NCBI GenBank assembly: GCA_023433225.1
Contig: JAEZDQ010000140.1
Coordinates: 1 to 22,440, forward strand
Length of the DNA: 22,440 nucleotides
Origin: Bacteroidota bacterium
GTDB taxonomy: Bacteria > Bacteroidota > Bacteroidia > Flavobacteriales > Weeksellaceae
Direction of reading: 5' to 3'
In this document: positions 6,759-11,927 of the stretch, piece after piece
Layout of the letters: the number at the start of each line of letters is the position of its first letter
Numbering within the stretch: the stretch's first letter is position 1
Made by a program: the position numbers and the translations under genes
Notes under the pieces: model-generated
Database searches by the model: none
Told to the model about the DNA's origin: nothing
What the model saw: only the letters and a program-made list of their open reading frames with translations

Positions 6759-7474
6759 TGCACACATTTATGTATAAAATCTGGTTTATTATTGTTTCCA
6801 TATTCCTGATTCAGCCCGTATTTTCTCAAAATTCCCTGTCGTTGGAAACAACGGGGATTACTTTTAAAGACCAAGAACAATTAGAGAATCTTTACCTCCG
6901 GCACAACCAGTCCATGCTGATTGTGGAAAAACAAATTTATTTTCTCCCTTGTGAATGTTCTCCCTGCAGAAACAGCGGAGGAGATAATGAAGGAAGAAAC
7001 AGTGGCGGTGACAAAGACGGACGGAATAGCGGTAGTGAAGGAGATGAACGGAATTTCGGGGGAGACACCGACGGAAGAAACCAGGGAGAAGATACTGACG
7101 GCCGGAATCAGGGAGGGGAAGCCGAGGGACGAAATCAGGGAAGTGATGCCGAAGGACGGAATTTCGGAGGCGATTCCGATGAAAGAAACCAAGACGGCGA
7201 AAAAGAAGGCCGCAACTTTGACGGCGATACCGACGGCAGAAACGCCGGGGCAGAAGATGAAGGCAGGAACCAGGGCGGTGACGCTGAAGGACGGAATGCG
7301 GGGGCAGATACCGAATCCCGAACCGGAGATGGAGAAATCAGCTCGTTTGGCTGTGAAAGAAAGTCAAGAAAAAAACTCCATTTCTATAACATCAACAAAA
7401 ACGCCGAAGTTTATTATTTCGACGGGTTTGAACTAACAAAAGTAAATATGTCAAAAGGAGTCGTGAAGCCCTGA
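6758..7474 (+). CDS. Secreted protein with 13 RNxGGDxxG nonapeptide repeats
   Basis: The 238-residue product has a signal peptide (1-23, QPVFS before QNSLS), a short N-terminal region (24-64), a CECSPC cluster (65-70), 13 unbroken nine-residue repeats (71-187) and a C-terminal domain (188-238) with one Cys, a basic patch (ERKSRKK) and aromatic beta-like segments. Repeat consensus is R-N-x-G-G-D-x-x-G. Arg is invariant in all 13 and Asn in all 13, with acidic residues at positions 6 and 8 in most. The length equals that of RTX repeats, but the RTX aliphatic position is absent. Repeats differ at DNA level (AGA/CGG/CGA/CGC for Arg), so the protein pattern is being kept by selection. Such a regular Gly/Asp/Asn array could form a beta-roll or solenoid, perhaps metal-binding; that is inference. 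Confidence 0.75.
   Translation: MHTFMYKIWFIIVSIFLIQPVFSQNSLSLETTGITFKDQEQLENLYLRHNQSMLIVEKQIYFLPCECSPCRNSGGDNEGRNSGGDKDGRNSGSEGDERNFGGDTDGRNQGEDTDGRNQGGEAEGRNQGSDAEGRNFGGDSDERNQDGEKEGRNFDGDTDGRNAGAEDEGRNQGGDAEGRNAGADTESRTGDGEISSFGCERKSRKKLHFYNINKNAEVYYFDGFELTKVNMSKGVVKP
6968..7318 (+). repeat. 27-bp coding tandem repeat, 13 units
   Basis: Thirteen head-to-tail 27-bp units encode the nonapeptides. Units have diverged in synonymous positions and in variable residue 3 (S, F, Q or A), with no insertion or deletion in the array. Confidence 0.8.
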
Positions 7475-7500
7475 CCAGCTTGATAATTGTTTCTTATGTG

Positions 7501-7533
7501 ACCGCTGGAGATATTTGTTTCCAGCGGTTTTTT
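7501..7533 (+). terminator. Rho-independent terminator after the repeat-protein gene
   Basis: A perfect 9-bp stem (ACCGCTGGA 7501-7509 with TCCAGCGGT 7520-7528), a 10-nt loop and a T-run at 7528-7533 lie 26 bp after the stop at 7474. It probably closes the accessory transcript. Confidence 0.85.
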
Positions 7534-7594
7534 GTGTACACCTTCCTGCTCTTGTGAGAAATAAAAAAGTTTCCTGAAAGTCTTTCTGAATATT

Positions 7595-7612
7595 TGTGGG
7601 AGCAGAGGGGTT
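7595..7612. repeat. Direct repeat of tRNA-Val 3' end (candidate att site, distal)
   Basis: The 18 bases TGTGGGAGCAGAGGGGTT are identical to 8489-8506, which is the 3' end of the minus-strand tRNA-Val gene. This copy lies 894 bp away with no tRNA around it. That is the arrangement left by site-specific integration at a tRNA 3' end. Confidence 0.6.
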
Positions 7613-7656
7613 TGATGATGACTCGAAAAAAGACATCGCAAAAAACATTTTTGGAC

Positions 7657-7690
7657 TTTGAATAATTGCAACTATTTATAGTTACATTTG
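7657..7690 (+). promoter_or_regulatory. Bacteroidota-type promoter for hicAB
   Basis: TTTG at 7657-7660 and TACATTTG at 7683-7690 (22-bp spacing) fit the -33/-7 consensus TTTG/TAnnTTTG. Transcription would start about 10 bp before the hicA ATG at 7704, giving a very short leader. Confidence 0.55.
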
Positions 7691-7703
7691 TAAATGAATA
7701 CTT

Positions 7704-7960
7704 ATGACAAAAAAAGACAAATTAGTAAAACGCTTCTTGAGCATTCCCAAAGATTTTACATTTGATGAACTCATAGCATTGTTTAAACATCTGGGATTTG
7801 AAATGAGAAACAAAGGCAAAACATCCGGAAGCAGGGTTGAGTTTACGAATGTTGAAGCAAAGTTGAGTTATTTTGCACATAACCTCATCCGGGAAACATA
7901 GTAAAAACCTACGTATTACGACAACTAAGAGAATTTTTAACAGAAAACAAAATATTGTAA
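7704..7960 (+). pseudogene. hicA: HicA-family mRNA interferase toxin, frameshifted
   Basis: The first 59 codons encode a HicA-type toxin (double-stranded-RNA-binding-like fold that cleaves mRNA): IPKDFTFDELIALFKHLGFE then NKGKTSGSRVEF, typical of this subfamily. After FAH at about 7880 the frame shifts. The 0 frame ends after NLIRET at 7901, while the -1-corrected frame continues as PHPGNIVKTYVLRQLREFL to TAA 7958-7960. Adding one A in the AA at 7881-7882 restores HKPHPGN and a normal 85-residue HicA with its C-terminal helix. The deletion removes the HxPHP segment and the last helix, so the toxin is probably inactive, unless the missing base is a sequencing error. The restored end would lie 2 bp before hicB. 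Confidence 0.75.
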
Positions 7961-7962
7961 TT

Positions 7963-8328
7963 ATGGACAATCTGAAGCATAAAGGCTACATAGGAAGCAT
8001 CGAATACAGTGAGGAAGACAACTGTCTATTCGGGAAGGTTTTAGGTATTAATAAAGTTCTTATTTCATACGAGGGCAACACCATTCAGGAACTGAAACAG
8101 GATTTCATTAATGGCGTTGAGCAATACCTTGAAAGTTGTAAAGAAAATGGTATAAGTCCACAGAAATCCTTTACTGGAACGTTTAATGTTCGTGTTCCTG
8201 TAGAAGTTCATGGAAAAGCCGTGATGAAAGCTAAAAGCGAAGGGATAACCCTAAATGCCTTTGTACGTTCTGCGATTGAAGAAAAACTTAAAACCTCTGC
8301 CCGTAATAAAAGAGAGAGGGTAAAATGA
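7963..8328 (+). CDS. hicB: HicB-family antitoxin
   Basis: The 121-residue antitoxin has an N-terminal partial RNase-H-like HicB fold (YIGSIEYSEEDNCLFGKVLG at 9-28, then a helix IQELKQDFINGVEQYLESC) and a C-terminal ribbon-helix-helix DNA-binding segment (FNVRVPVEVHGKAVMKAKSE, ITLNAFVRSAIEEKL). The RHH part usually binds the promoter of the hicAB operon, so it may bind near 7657-7690. The start at 7963 is chosen because it begins at the domain and sits right after the ancestral hicA stop. The ATG at 7873 lies inside hicA. Keeping an intact antitoxin beside a broken toxin is the expected order of decay, because loss of the antitoxin first would be lethal. Confidence 0.85.
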   Translation: MDNLKHKGYIGSIEYSEEDNCLFGKVLGINKVLISYEGNTIQELKQDFINGVEQYLESCKENGISPQKSFTGTFNVRVPVEVHGKAVMKAKSEGITLNAFVRSAIEEKLKTSARNKRERVK

Positions 8329-8334
8329 AAGCTA

Positions 8335-8357
8335 AAAATCGATTCTGAAACGATTTT
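8335..8357 (+). terminator. Weak hairpin after hicB
   Basis: AAAATCG (8335-8341) pairs with CGATTTT (8351-8357) around a 9-nt loop, 6 bp after the hicB stop. The T-run is short, so it is a weak terminator at best. Confidence 0.35.
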
Positions 8358-8430
8358 GGAGTAGGACAAATGCATAAAAGAACCACTATAGAAACGATGA
8401 TTAAACTCGTGCTATATGCAAATTGTATGC

Positions 8431-8469
8431 AAAAAAAACGGCTACTTTCAACTATGAATGTAACCGTTT
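8431..8469 (-). terminator. Terminator for tRNA-Val
   Basis: On the minus strand, 22 bases after the tRNA 3' end, AAACGG-t-TAC pairs with GTA-g-CCGTTT (one internal mismatch; plus-strand arms 8436-8445 and 8460-8469) and is followed by a run of T (plus-strand A 8431-8438). It lies within the candidate inserted element, so the element would supply the terminator. Confidence 0.6.
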
Positions 8470-8488
8470 GATATTATGATTTTTAGTC

Positions 8489-8506
8489 TGTGGGAGCAGA
8501 GGGGTT
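8489..8506. repeat. Direct repeat within tRNA-Val 3' end (candidate att site, proximal)
   Basis: This sequence is identical over 18 bp to 7595-7612. It covers the discriminator base, the 3' acceptor strand and part of the T-arm of tRNA-Val, the classic crossover region for tyrosine integrases. Confidence 0.6.
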
Positions 8507-8565
8507 CGAACCCCCGACCCTCTGCTTGTAAGGCAGATGCTCTGAACCAGCTGAGCTATGCTCCC
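8491..8565 (-). tRNA. tRNA-Val (anticodon TAC)
   Basis: The minus strand reads as a 75-nt cloverleaf: acceptor GGGAGCA paired with TGCTCCC, D-arm GCTCAGCTGGTTCAGAGC, anticodon arm TCTGC-CTTACAA-GCAGA with anticodon TAC, and T-arm CGGGGGTTCGAACCCCT. The discriminator base is A; CCA is not encoded. The 3' end is the proximal copy of an 18-bp direct repeat, marking it as an integration site. Confidence 0.95.
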
Positions 8566-8581
8566 TGTCAAATTGGGACTG

Positions 8582-8612
8582 CAAATATAAGTTCAAATTT
8601 CATTCCTGCAAA
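8582..8612 (-). promoter_or_regulatory. Promoter of tRNA-Val
   Basis: On the minus strand TTTG (plus 8609-8612) and TATATTTG (plus 8582-8589) are separated by 19 bp, a full match to the Bacteroidota sigma consensus. It sits 17 bp before the mature tRNA start. Confidence 0.7.
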
Positions 8613-8625
8613 TTATTTTGTCAAA

Positions 8626-8657
8626 TTTGGGTTAAATTTTTTAAAGGCTTAATTTCG
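8626..8657 (+). promoter_or_regulatory. Probable promoter of trmB
   Basis: TTTG at 8626-8629 and TAATTTCG at 8650-8657 (one mismatch to TAnnTTTG) have 20-bp spacing, with about 21 bp to the trmB ATG. It is divergent from the tRNA-Val promoter. Confidence 0.5.
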
Positions 8658-8678
8658 CCGCCTGATTCAAAATAGGTT

Positions 8679-9359
8679 ATGGGCAAAAATAAACTCAAGC
8701 GGTTCTCGGAAAACAAGACTTTTCAAAATGTGGTTCAACCCGAACGTGAGGAAATGATTTCCGGTTTTCCGCTGAAAGGGAACTGGAACCGGGATTTTTT
8801 CAAAAATGATAATCCCATCGTGCTTGAACTGGGTTGTGGCAAAGGCGAATACACCATTGCTTTGGCCGAGAAATTTCCGAATAAAAACTTCATCGGAATC
8901 GATATCAAAGGTGCCCGGTTTTGGCGCGGTGCCAAAACTGCTTTGGAAAACGGCATTCATAATGCAGGTTTCCTGCGGACTCAAATCGAATTGGTTGACC
9001 ATGCTTTTGCCGAAAATGAAGTGAGCGAAATCTGGATTACCTTTCCGGATCCACAGATTAAATTCCGCCGAACCAAACACCGCCTCACGCATCCGGATTT
9101 TTTAAAAAAATATCATCGGATTCTTCATGAAAAAGGGATTGTCCACCTGAAGACCGACAGTGAATTCCTGCACGGTTATACGCATGGAATTATTCAGGTT
9201 CAAGGTCATCATGTTTTGCTTTCCAGTCACCATGTTTACCATCCCGACAACAAGGAATTGCCGGAGGAAATCACTTCCGTTCAAACTTTCTATGAACAGA
9301 AATTCTTAGAAAGCGGAAAAAATATTACGTACCTTCGTTTCTCATTAAATTATAATTAA
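8679..9359 (+). CDS. trmB: tRNA (guanine-N7-)-methyltransferase
   Basis: This 226-residue cytoplasmic enzyme methylates G46 of tRNA at N7 using S-adenosylmethionine. Visible hallmarks are the SAM-binding glycine loop VLELGCGKGEYT (48-59), the acidic motif FIGIDIKGARF after strand 2, the family motif FPDP (122-125, here followed by QIKFRRTKHR) and HRLTHPDFLKKY (134-145), then LKTDSEFL. The length is normal for the family. The start is the only ATG before the domain. The next gene begins 3 bp after the stop, so the peptidase gene is probably co-transcribed. Confidence 0.93.
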   Translation: MGKNKLKRFSENKTFQNVVQPEREEMISGFPLKGNWNRDFFKNDNPIVLELGCGKGEYTIALAEKFPNKNFIGIDIKGARFWRGAKTALENGIHNAGFLRTQIELVDHAFAENEVSEIWITFPDPQIKFRRTKHRLTHPDFLKKYHRILHEKGIVHLKTDSEFLHGYTHGIIQVQGHHVLLSSHHVYHPDNKELPEEITSVQTFYEQKFLESGKNITYLRFSLNYN

Positions 9360-9362
9360 CAC

Positions 9363-10802
9363 ATGAAAAATACAAACTTTTTAATCGCCTTCCTTTTGGG
9401 TGTCTTTTGTTGGGCCCAGGAAGGAAACTGGTTCTATGCTACCATGGAATCGCAAAGCGCAATGGCTTTGAAAAACAACCACCCCGAAGGAATCCAGATT
9501 TTGGCGACCGAAGGAACCCAGTCCGCTGTCTATGTGGAGGAAGAAGTCGCCCACCAATTGCATCGTAACATCGTCACCCACGGCCCGGGATTTATTTTTA
9601 AATCCGATGCCAATACCGCCATCGCCGCTATCAACCGGATTTTTGAAAGGAATTTTGACATCTTGGATTTTACCATTACCGAAGACGCATTGGTAAATCA
9701 ATGCCTGGAACTGGTTAATCCCGAAAACATTGAAGAAACCATTTTGGATTTGGTTGCCTACGGGACGCGCTTCCACACCAAACCACAGGCGGAACAAGCG
9801 GTTCTCGACTTGAAAGTAAAATGGGAGACCATGGTTGCCGCAGCGGGAAGGACCGACATCAGTTTTCGCATCGTGGAACATTTCAATACACCGATGCCGT
9901 CATTGATAATGACGATTGAAGGAGCCGAGTCGCCGGACGAATATGTCATTGTGGGCGGACACATCGATTCCATTACCTGGAATGCGAACGACGCGCCTGG
10001 CGCGGACGACAACGCTTCGGGAATCGGGAGCATAACCGAAATGATCCGGGTTCTGTTGGATGTGAATTACAAACCTTTGAAAACCGTTGAATTCATGGCG
10101 TATGCGGCCGAAGAAATCGGATTGGTCGGTTCGGACGAAATCGCGGAAGAATATTACAACGACGGTAAAAATGTGGTGGCATACGTACAGTTTGACATGA
10201 CCAATTACCAAGGTTCCTCGAATGACATTTACATCATTGAAGACCAATATACGAGCAACGAATTGAATTTGTATTTAATCGAACTATTGGAACATTACAA
10301 TACTTCGGGTACCCATGCCTTGTCTTATGGCAGTTCCGCCTGCAACTACGGCTGTTCCGACCATGCCAGTTGGAAAGAGCGCGGTTACCTGGCTTCTTTT
10401 CCTTTCGAAGCTTCATTCAACGACAGTAATCCTTTCATCCATACCCCCAACGACGAATACAGTGTGAGCGGCAGCTCGGACCATGCGGCGAAATTCACCA
10501 AGCTGGGATTGGAATTCATCATTGAAACTGCGAAGTCGGCTACCATGTCCACCAACGAGGTTTCCAATGCCAACCTTTTCGTTGCGGTAAACAACGGGAA
10601 TTTGGTTTACAACATCCAAAACCATGATACTAAAATACAATCACTAAACATTTTGGATGCGGGTGCCAGAAGGGTTATCAGCAAAAATAATTTGGAATTG
10701 TCCGGAAGCATTTCACTGCAAGGACTGACACCGGGATTTTACATTGCGGTATTCAAAGATGTGAACGGCAAGACATTTACCAAAAAGTTTTTGGTGAAAT
10801 AA
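9363..10802 (+). CDS. Secreted M28 aminopeptidase with T9SS C-terminal sorting domain
   Basis: This 479-residue zinc aminopeptidase resembles the Vibrio leucyl aminopeptidase (M28E). The signal peptide is 1-18 (VFCWA). The catalytic domain is about 150-395 with GGHIDS (H200), PGADDNASGIGS (D215), AAEEIGLVGS (E250 as general base, E251 as metal ligand), QFDMTNY (D278) and FIHTPND (H360). C327 and C331 match the CxxxC disulfide of that family, in SDHASW context. Residues 400-479 have the pattern of a type A T9SS sorting domain (LNILDAGARRVIS, LTPGFYIAVFKDVNGKTFTK, KFLVK), so the enzyme should be exported by the type IX system. N-terminal residues 20-150 resemble the propeptide region. It releases amino acids from peptides outside the cell. 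Confidence 0.9.
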   Translation: MKNTNFLIAFLLGVFCWAQEGNWFYATMESQSAMALKNNHPEGIQILATEGTQSAVYVEEEVAHQLHRNIVTHGPGFIFKSDANTAIAAINRIFERNFDILDFTITEDALVNQCLELVNPENIEETILDLVAYGTRFHTKPQAEQAVLDLKVKWETMVAAAGRTDISFRIVEHFNTPMPSLIMTIEGAESPDEYVIVGGHIDSITWNANDAPGADDNASGIGSITEMIRVLLDVNYKPLKTVEFMAYAAEEIGLVGSDEIAEEYYNDGKNVVAYVQFDMTNYQGSSNDIYIIEDQYTSNELNLYLIELLEHYNTSGTHALSYGSSACNYGCSDHASWKERGYLASFPFEASFNDSNPFIHTPNDEYSVSGSSDHAAKFTKLGLEFIIETAKSATMSTNEVSNANLFVAVNNGNLVYNIQNHDTKIQSLNILDAGARRVISKNNLELSGSISLQGLTPGFYIAVFKDVNGKTFTKKFLVK

Positions 10803-10827
10803 ATCGACAAAAAATCATACCATAAAA

Positions 10828-10996
10828 GGGCTGTCTCAAAAGTGTCATTTTGAACGAATCCGCCGCGGCGGAGAAGTCGAAAAATATATTTTATTGATTA
10901 TTAAAGATTTCTCCTTCATGCCGAAACTTTGTTTCTCCTCTTAATATCAAATGTCGAAATGACAACAAAATCATTATTTCACTTTTGAGACAGGCT
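10828..10996. repeat. MITE-like inverted-repeat element
   Basis: The ends form a 14-bp exact inverted repeat (CTGTCTCAAAAGTG at 10831-10844; complement at 10980-10993). A second inner pair follows: TGTCATTTTGA 10843-10853 against TCGAAATGACA 10954-10964, one mismatch. The interior contains the GC-rich palindrome TCCGCCGCGGCGGA (10859-10872) and no ORF. The arrangement is that of a non-autonomous foldback or MITE element, of the kind repeated in flavobacterial genomes. It lies between convergent genes and may also stop transcription from both sides. No clear target duplication is visible. Confidence 0.65.
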
Positions 10997-11015
10997 CTTT
11001 ATTTTGAATTAGGTT

Positions 11016-11312
11016 TTAAAACCATTCCTTTTTATTGTGGACGTAAGTTTGGTCAAATTCTTCATCGGTTTTGGTCAGGTAAATAATTCCTTCGATTAAA
11101 GGAACGATGACCACGACCGGATACAGAAAACTTCCGATGCCGCAAGTCAGCAATGTGACGGCCGGTAAAACGACCAAAGTACCGACCAACAAGATAATCC
11201 CTTCTTTGTTATAGCCCAAGTAAAATTTATGGATGCCCAGTGCGCCCAATAGGATGGCGAGTAATCCGGCTGCCAGTTTCTTTTCCGATTTGTAAGGTGT
11301 ATTTGTTTCCAT
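11016..11312 (-). CDS. TM2-domain membrane protein
   Basis: The 98-residue protein has two membrane helices, about residues 13-32 (AAGLLAILLGALGIHKFYLG) and 36-62 (GIILLVGTLVVLPAVTL and onward), joined by the short turn HKFYLGYNKEG typical of the TM2 domain. A third hydrophobic stretch (LYPVVVIVPLIEGIIYL) follows, then a charged tail. TM2 proteins sit in the inner membrane; their bacterial role is unknown. The gene is 23 bp downstream of the next entry on the minus strand and probably shares its promoter. Confidence 0.85.
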   Translation of the reverse strand: METNTPYKSEKKLAAGLLAILLGALGIHKFYLGYNKEGIILLVGTLVVLPAVTLLTCGIGSFLYPVVVIVPLIEGIIYLTKTDEEFDQTYVHNKKEWF

Positions 11313-11335
11313 ATTTGAATTTTGATTTTATCTGT

Positions 11336-11644
11336 TTAAATGGATTTGAACCATTTCTGGAAATATTCGCCTAAACCCGGAACCAGCTTCTTTTCATTAT
11401 TCAGTGCGCCGATAAATGCCAAAATCCATAATATGAAAATGATGAGGGATAAAATACTCCAAACCATATATCCCATGAGGTAATAAAATACGCCCGAGAA
11501 AGCGGAAAGCAATAATAAACCCAAGGATTGCCGCATGTGGAAACTCACATATTCCGACCGGGTTTTATTGGTCAAAATCACAATAATCAAACCTATCCAC
11601 CAAAGATAGCTTACGATTCCTGAGGTTTTTTCGTCCATTGCCAT
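11336..11644 (-). CDS. Small membrane protein, DUF4870/Tic20-like
   Basis: This protein of about 102 residues has three or four membrane helices (SYLWWIGLIIVILT, LGLLLLSAFSGVFYYLMGY, WSILSLIIFILWILAFIGAL). The motif SEYVSFHMRQSLGLLL is typical of the DUF4870/Tic20-like family of inner-membrane proteins of unknown function. Two starts two codons apart (MAMDEK or MDEK, ATG at 11644 or 11638) cannot be separated. It heads a two-gene minus-strand operon with the TM2 gene. A good promoter lies at 11661-11692. Confidence 0.75.
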   Translation of the reverse strand: MAMDEKTSGIVSYLWWIGLIIVILTNKTRSEYVSFHMRQSLGLLLLSAFSGVFYYLMGYMVWSILSLIIFILWILAFIGALNNEKKLVPGLGEYFQKWFKSI

Positions 11645-11660
11645 ATTTTTTGATTCTTAA

Positions 11661-11692
11661 CAAATTTAATTTTTTTTTAATCAACCGCCAAT
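11661..11692 (-). promoter_or_regulatory. Promoter of the DUF4870/TM2 operon
   Basis: On the minus strand TAAATTTG (plus 11661-11668) is a full -7 box. ATTG (plus 11689-11692) lies 20 bp upstream as a -33 element with one mismatch. Confidence 0.55.
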
Positions 11693-11701
11693 TAAATTTC
11701 C

Positions 11702-11709
11702 TACATTTG
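11702..11709 (+). promoter_or_regulatory. -7 box upstream of the cobalamin riboswitch
   Basis: TACATTTG matches TAnnTTTG and lies just before the riboswitch, as expected for the B12-operon promoter. No clear TTTG is seen 19-22 bp upstream. Confidence 0.45.
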
Positions 11710-11711
11710 AA

Positions 11712-11885
11712 CCGGAATTGGTGTCCCGACAAATGTCGGGGTGAAAAGGGAATCCGGTGAAAGTCCGGAGCTGTCCCCGCAACTGTAAGTTCATTTCGTT
11801 GCTTTTCTACAATCCACTGTCCGCCGCAGGCGGATGGGAAGGAAAAAAGCAGAACAAGTCAGGAAACCTGCCAATTCTCATATTG
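11712..11885 (+). ncRNA. Cobalamin (B12) riboswitch
   Basis: The leader carries the adenosylcobalamin-riboswitch core: AAAAGGGAATCCGGTGAAAG (11744 onward), TCCGGAGCTGTCCCCGCAAC, a CCACTG element near 11814, GGGAAGG at 11836, and the B12 box AGTCAGGAAACCTGCC (11857-11872). Peripheral stems include CCCGACA/TGTCGGG (11725-11740) and CCGCC/GGCGG (11821-11833). High B12 should shut down the downstream receptor and lipoprotein, probably by hiding the start region of the receptor gene at 11928. Confidence 0.92.
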
Positions 11886-11927
11886 AACAATAATTTGTTG
11901 CTTTCGGAGGAAAAGCAGGTTATGCGT

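Larger units (their letters stand above)
7595..8506. mobile_element. Candidate mini integrated element carrying hicAB
   Basis: The segment between the two 18-bp repeats holds only hicA (frameshifted), hicB, a hairpin and about 160 bp of apparently non-coding DNA. The intact tRNA lies at the right end and the partial copy at the left, in the direction expected for an element entering through the tRNA 3' end. No integrase or excisionase is present, so it would be a satellite, a cassette moved in trans, or a deleted remnant. A chance 18-bp match is unlikely, but mobility is not shown. Confidence 0.4.

Noticed and set aside
6968..7318. RTX calcium-binding repeats
   Set aside because: Unit length matches, but the GGxGxDxUx order and the aliphatic position are absent.
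6881..7436. Long open frames on both strands across the nonapeptide array
   Set aside because: They result from the biased repeat composition. The frame with a signal peptide and exact nine-residue periodicity is the real one.
8371..8473. 33-codon ORF between hicB and tRNA-Val
   Set aside because: Low complexity, overlaps the tRNA terminator hairpin, and nothing supports translation.
11757..11927. Upstream start for the TonB receptor
   Set aside because: The segment is the cobalamin riboswitch. The signal peptide starts at 11928.
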